A model generated the notes under the pieces. The model was not told the origin of the DNA, searched no databases, and saw only the letters and a program-made list of their open reading frames with translations. The translations under genes and the position numbers were made by a program. From Lysobacterales bacterium (GTDB taxonomy: Bacteria > Pseudomonadota > Gammaproteobacteria > Xanthomonadales > Xanthomonadaceae), in the NCBI GenBank assembly GCA_015655035.1, contig JAATFS010000011.1, forward strand, positions 1 to 8,627: a DNA stretch of 8,627 bases, read 5' to 3'. Below are positions 5,907 to 8,627 of this stretch, in pieces; position 1 is the first letter of the stretch; each line of letters begins with the position of its first letter.

Positions 5907-7139
5907 ATGAGACTCACCCATTCGCTCCTCGCCTCTACTGTGCTGGCCGTGCTTCTGGTACCGGTCGCCCATGCGGAGATCGCGATCGACGTGATCGGCA
6001 ATTCGGAAGTCACGTTCGAAGGCCTGGTCCAGTCCGACGGCAACTGGTTCCACAATGACGTGCAGGACCTCAATGCCGGCTCGGTCGTCGATGGCGGCAA
6101 CAACAGCAACGGCGGCAACGGCAAGGACAGCGAGTTCGAGCTGCGCCGTGCCGAACTGGTGTTGAAGGGCAAGGGGCCGGGTAACTACGAATGGGTGTTG
6201 GGCTACGACGCCAAGGCCGACAAGTTCCTGGACACCAACATCAAGTACAAGTTCGGCGGCAACGGCAACCACTACTTCCAGCTGGGCCAGTTCAAGCAGC
6301 CCAACAGCCTGGAAGAGCTTTCCAGTACCAGGAACAACGACTTCATCTCCAAGGCAGCGGTCACCAATACCTATGCCGTGGCGCGCCGGCTCGGCGCCGC
6401 CTACAGCATCGGCGATACCAACTGGAGCTTCACCGCCAGCGCCTTCGGACGCGAGCTGACCCGCAACCTGGCGCACGGCAACGGCTACGGCGCGCGCGGC
6501 ACCTGGGCACCGATCAACGAGGCCGGCAACATCCTGCACTTTGGCCTGAGCTATGTGCGTTACGACACCGAGCACGACACGCTTCGCCTGCGCGCCCGCG
6601 CCGATGCGGACCTGGCCACCATGCGGCTGGTCGACAGCGGCAACCTGACCGACGCCGACAATATCGGCGTACTGGGTCTCGAGGGGCTGTGGATCACCGG
6701 CCCGTTCAAGCTCCAGGGGGAGTACTACGACGCCGATATCAAACGCTACGCGCATGGCAACTACGGCAGCGACGGTTATTACATCGACGGCCTCTGGAAC
6801 GTCACTGGCGAAACCTGGGGCTACAAGGCCGGCACACCCTCGACCGGCCTGCCCGACGAACCGGGTCGCGGCATGTGGCAACTGGGCCTGCGCTACGACC
6901 ATATCGACCTCAACGATGGTGGCCTGGCCACCACCCCCACCGGCACCCCGCTCGTGGACGGCGTACTCGGCGGCAAGATGGGGACCTGGACCGCTGGCGT
7001 GAACTGGTACTGGCACTCCAATTTCAAGTTGGCGCTCAACTACGTGAAGGTCGACAGCAGCAGGTACAGCAGCTCGGCCGGCGGCTACGTGGATGACAAC
7101 CCGAGCGTGGTCGAGGCTCGCGTTCAGTTCTATTGGTAA
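5907..7139 (+). CDS. oprO: Phosphate-selective porin, OprP/OprO family
   Basis: 410 aa outer-membrane beta-barrel protein, expected to form an anion channel for phosphate or polyphosphate. Residues 1-23 are a signal peptide (hydrophobic core ending AHA before EIAIDV). Family blocks: FELRRAELVLKGKG (77-90), GQFKQPNSLEELSSTRNND (127-145), GLEGLWITGPFKLQGEYYDAD (257-277), and NWYWHSNFKLALNYVKVD (366-383). The protein ends in aromatic residues (VQFYW), the usual outer-membrane assembly signal. A Gly/Asn-rich stretch at 63-72 is probably a loop. The start at 5907 begins the signal peptide but has only a weak Shine-Dalgarno; in-frame sequence upstream to 5670 is the promoter region. The gene lies just before pstS and behind Pho-box-like sequences, as expected for a phosphate-starvation porin. 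The symbol is family-level: OprO and OprP cannot be separated from sequence alone here. Confidence 0.9.
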   Translation: MRLTHSLLASTVLAVLLVPVAHAEIAIDVIGNSEVTFEGLVQSDGNWFHNDVQDLNAGSVVDGGNNSNGGNGKDSEFELRRAELVLKGKGPGNYEWVLGYDAKADKFLDTNIKYKFGGNGNHYFQLGQFKQPNSLEELSSTRNNDFISKAAVTNTYAVARRLGAAYSIGDTNWSFTASAFGRELTRNLAHGNGYGARGTWAPINEAGNILHFGLSYVRYDTEHDTLRLRARADADLATMRLVDSGNLTDADNIGVLGLEGLWITGPFKLQGEYYDADIKRYAHGNYGSDGYYIDGLWNVTGETWGYKAGTPSTGLPDEPGRGMWQLGLRYDHIDLNDGGLATTPTGTPLVDGVLGGKMGTWTAGVNWYWHSNFKLALNYVKVDSSRYSSSAGGYVDDNPSVVEARVQFYW

Positions 7140-7142
7140 CCC

Positions 7143-7162
7143 CGGCCCTGCTACCAGGGCCG
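7143..7162 (+). terminator. Hairpin after the porin gene, possible partial terminator
   Basis: An 8-bp GC-rich stem (7143-7150 with 7155-7162, loop CTAC) begins four bases after the porin stop. The following CCTTCTC contains few Ts. It probably attenuates transcription or protects the 3' end of the porin mRNA, leaving some read-through into pstS possible. Confidence 0.5.
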
Positions 7163-7190
7163 CCTTCTCAACACGCCTATCCGATCGAAT

Positions 7191-7229
7191 CCCGGCGCCT
7201 GCCATGGCGCCACCGCCTGCGGCGCCGGG
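7191..7229. repeat. Strong intergenic hairpin with three GGCGCC copies
   Basis: CCCGGCGCC (7191-7199) and GGCGCCGGG (7221-7229) are perfect 9-bp complements with a 21-base loop. GGCGCC recurs inside the loop at 7206-7211, so alternative pairings compete. It lies between the porin gene and the Pho boxes of pstS, with no T-tract after it. It may be an mRNA-stabilising or attenuating element, or a remnant of a dispersed palindromic repeat. Confidence 0.5.
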
Positions 7230-7240
7230 CTGCCGGATAC

Positions 7241-7291
7241 GCGTCATAGAGCCGTCACCGCGCAGACGCCGCACTGTCATCGAACGGTTAT
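7241..7291 (+). promoter_or_regulatory. Tandem Pho boxes (PhoB-binding sites) upstream of pstS
   Basis: Five 7-base half-sites start at 7241, 7252, 7263, 7274 and 7285, exactly 11 bp apart: GCGTCAT, CCGTCAC, CAGACGC, CTGTCAT and CGGTTAT. They match the PhoB half-site CTGTCAT at 5, 5, 3, 7 and 5 of 7 bases. This reads as two 18-bp Pho boxes (7241-7258 and 7274-7291) in phase, with a poor half-site between them, much like the tandem boxes known before E. coli pstS. The downstream box ends 52 bp before the GTG start. No clear -10 stands out after it. Confidence 0.75.
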
Positions 7292-7330
7292 GCAATTGCG
7301 GCGGGCCGATCCGCTACGCCCCCTTCTTCC

Positions 7331-7335
7331 AGGAG
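7331..7335 (+). promoter_or_regulatory. pstS: Shine-Dalgarno that selects the GTG start of pstS
   Basis: AGGAG lies eight bases upstream of the GTG at 7344. The only upstream in-frame ATG, at 7290, falls inside the Pho box and has no ribosome-binding sequence. Confidence 0.8.
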
Positions 7336-7343
7336 CCACTTCC

Positions 7344-8357
7344 GTGATCCATTCCGCAACGTCCCGCCTCGTCGCCGGCCTGATCGCCGCATCGTTCGCA
7401 CTATCTGCCCAGGCCGCCGATGTCACCGGTGCCGGTGCGTCCTTCATCTTCCCGGTGATGTCGAAGTGGTCGGCCGACTACAACAGCGCCACCGGCAAGA
7501 AGGTCAACTACCAGTCGATCGGCTCGGGCGGCGGTATCGCCCAGATCAAGGCCGCGACGGTGGACTTCGGTTCCTCCGACGCTCCGCTCAAGCCTGAAGA
7601 GCTGGCCGCCTCCGGCCTGGCCCAGTTCCCATCGGTGATTGGCGGTGTGGTGCCGGTGGTCAACGTGCCGGGCGTGCAGCCCGGCGCATTGAAGCTGGAC
7701 GGCCCAACTCTGGCCAATATTTTCCTGGGCAAGATCAAGAACTGGAACGATCCGGCGATCGCCGCACTCAACAGCGGCCTCGCCCTTCCCTCGGCAAAGA
7801 TCACCGTGGTGCATCGTTCCGATGGCTCGGGCACCACCTTCAACTTCGTCAATTACCTGTCCAAGATCAGCGCCGACTGGAAGAGCACGGTCGGCGAAGG
7901 CACCTCCGTACAGTGGCCTGCCGGCATCGGCGGCAAGGGCAACGAAGGCGTTGCCGCCTACGTCAAGCAGATCAAGGGCGGCATCGGCTATGTCGAGCTG
8001 TCCTATGCACTACAGAACAAGATGGCCTATGCCGCGCTGAAGAACGCCGCAGGCCAGGTAGTGCAGCCTTCGGACGCGAGCTTCGCCGCGGCAGCGGCCA
8101 GCGCGGACTGGGCGAACGCCACAGACTTCTACCTCGTGATGACCAACGCACCCGGCGAGAACGCCTGGCCGATCACCGCCACCAACTTCATCCTGGTGCA
8201 GAAAAAGCCAAAGAACCCCGCCGGCCTGGCCAACACCCGCGATTTCTTCCGCTGGATCTACGCCAACGGCGATAGCCAGGCCAAGCAGTTGGACTACGTG
8301 CCCCTGCCGGACACCTTGGTCAAGCAGATCGAGGCCTACTGGGCAAAGACCTTGTAG
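7344..8357 (+). CDS. pstS: Periplasmic phosphate-binding protein PstS
   Basis: 337 aa from a GTG start. It binds inorganic phosphate in the periplasm and delivers it to the PstCAB ABC transporter. Residues 1-24 are a signal peptide ending AQA before ADVTGAGASF. The mature protein aligns to recalled E. coli PstS without gaps through the binding site. Ligand residues are kept: Phe34, Ser61 (IGSGGG), Asp79 (SSDAP), Arg158, Asp160, Ser162, Gly163 and Thr164 (HRSDGSGTTF); E. coli Thr10 is Ser33 here. Other family blocks include QFPSVIGGVVPVVNVPG (94-110), GKIKNWNDPAIAALN (129-143), WPAGIGGKGNEGVAAYV (191-207) and ENAWPITATNFILV (272-285). GTG at 7344 is chosen over the ATG at 7290 because AGGAG precedes it and it yields a proper signal peptide. 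It lies downstream of tandem Pho boxes and is closed by a strong terminator, so pstS can be expressed as its own high-level unit. Confidence 0.97.
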   Translation: MIHSATSRLVAGLIAASFALSAQAADVTGAGASFIFPVMSKWSADYNSATGKKVNYQSIGSGGGIAQIKAATVDFGSSDAPLKPEELAASGLAQFPSVIGGVVPVVNVPGVQPGALKLDGPTLANIFLGKIKNWNDPAIAALNSGLALPSAKITVVHRSDGSGTTFNFVNYLSKISADWKSTVGEGTSVQWPAGIGGKGNEGVAAYVKQIKGGIGYVELSYALQNKMAYAALKNAAGQVVQPSDASFAAAAASADWANATDFYLVMTNAPGENAWPITATNFILVQKKPKNPAGLANTRDFFRWIYANGDSQAKQLDYVPLPDTLVKQIEAYWAKTL

Positions 8358-8433
8358 GGAGCCGAGGAACCCGGCGGCCAAGCCAGGCCCGCCCTCGATG
8401 GATATCCTGCTGGGTGGTACGACCGGCAGCCGC

Positions 8434-8464
8434 GACGCGGACTGCCCAGTCCGCGTCTTTTTTT
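8434..8464 (+). terminator. Strong rho-independent terminator after pstS
   Basis: A perfect 10-bp GC-rich stem (8434-8443 with 8448-8457, loop GCCC) is followed directly by seven Ts (8458-8464). It lies 76 bases past the pstS stop; the bases in between hold nothing recognisable. It should separate pstS from the gene beyond the right edge. Confidence 0.93.
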
Positions 8465-8559
8465 GGGAGGTACTGACTCGCGCCCTCCCCCTAGGCCCCC
8501 TCGCCTCGCGGCCGCGAATCCGCTACATCAGAGCGGCCATCCCAGCGCCAAGGCTCCTG

Positions 8560-8593
8560 GTGTCATGAACGTGTAACAAAAACATCATTTCAT
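8560..8593 (+). promoter_or_regulatory. Candidate Pho box and promoter for the next operon (presumably pstC)
   Basis: GTGTCAT (8560-8566), spacer GAAC, then GTGTAAC (8571-8577): half-sites 11 bp apart matching CTGTCAT at 6 and 4 of 7 bases. A third, weaker copy, ACATCAT, starts 11 bp on at 8582. TTTCAT at 8588-8593 sits 10 bases after the box, the spacing of a PhoB-dependent -10. The A-rich stretch 8576-8582 is notable in this GC-rich DNA. The gene it serves lies outside the window; pstCAB-phoU is the natural expectation after pstS. Confidence 0.55.
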
Positions 8594-8603
8594 AGCGCCA
8601 TCC

Positions 8604-8618
8604 GCCGGGAAACCCGGC
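8604..8618 (+). repeat. Small hairpin in the presumed leader of the next gene
   Basis: GCCGGG and CCCGGC form a 6-bp stem around AAA, about 10 bases past the candidate -10 at 8588-8593. It would sit at the very 5' end of the next transcript and could protect the mRNA end. No T-tract follows inside the window. Confidence 0.35.
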
Positions 8619-8627
8619 CAAACACCG

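Noticed and set aside
5859..7295. 478-codon open frame on the minus strand opposite the porin, Val/Ala/Gly/Gln-rich
   Set aside because: Antisense shadow of the porin gene, whose signal peptide, family blocks and terminal aromatic residues are clear. The shadow also runs into the pstS Pho boxes.
7290..7343. ATG at 7290 as an 18-residue longer start for pstS
   Set aside because: The ATG overlaps the Pho box, has no ribosome-binding sequence and puts a charged leader before the signal peptide; the GTG at 7344 has AGGAG at good spacing.
1..8627. CRISPR arrays, tRNA or rRNA genes, insertion sequences, attachment sites, or a defence island
   Set aside because: No regularly spaced long repeats, cloverleaf-like sequence, transposase frames or flanking target duplications were seen; gene content is core metabolism, repair and transport.

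Overview
The window looks like a chromosomal segment of a high-GC gammaproteobacterium, most likely Xanthomonas or a close relative in the Xanthomonadaceae. That placement is an inference from base composition, the protein sequences and the gene set; no search was run. There are no rRNA or tRNA genes, transposases or CRISPR arrays. It reads as ordinary core chromosome with well-preserved housekeeping genes.

Left part (1-2903). A minus-strand gene (60-761) encodes an exported FKBP-type protein whose isomerase domain has lost most of the usual active-site motifs; a strong hairpin at 9-38 follows it. Divergent from it, a plus-strand operon holds an enoyl-CoA hydratase/isomerase-family (crotonase) enzyme (926-1708), a small Arg/Ala-rich protein of unknown function (1728-2114), and the DNA-repair glycosylase endonuclease III, nth (2111-2800). 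The last two overlap by ATGA. A 13-bp hairpin (2874-2903) sits between nth and the convergent operon and probably terminates both.

Middle (2929-5664). On the minus strand a CynT-like beta-carbonic anhydrase (4470-5156) is followed 11 bp later by a SulP-family anion transporter with a STAS domain (2929-4458). This pairing suggests bicarbonate/CO2 handling rather than sulfate uptake. Upstream, a separate minus-strand gene (5335-5664) encodes a small single-span membrane protein of unknown function, with its own terminator.

Right part (5665-8627). This is a phosphate-starvation block: an OprP/OprO-family outer-membrane porin (5907-7139), then the periplasmic phosphate-binding protein PstS (7344-8357, GTG start). 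PstS is followed by a strong terminator, and a PhoB-box-like promoter lies near the right edge, presumably for pstCAB-phoU beyond the window. Phosphate would cross the outer membrane by the porin, be captured by PstS in the periplasm and pass to the inner-membrane PstCAB transporter. The most striking non-coding signal is a run of PhoB-type 7-bp half-sites spaced exactly 11 bp apart at 7241-7291 upstream of pstS. Similar but weaker sites lie before the porin and before the next gene.

I did not find a clearly novel multi-gene system. The best leads are the Pho-site architecture, the degenerate FKBP, the carbonic anhydrase-SulP pair, and the two small unknown genes.
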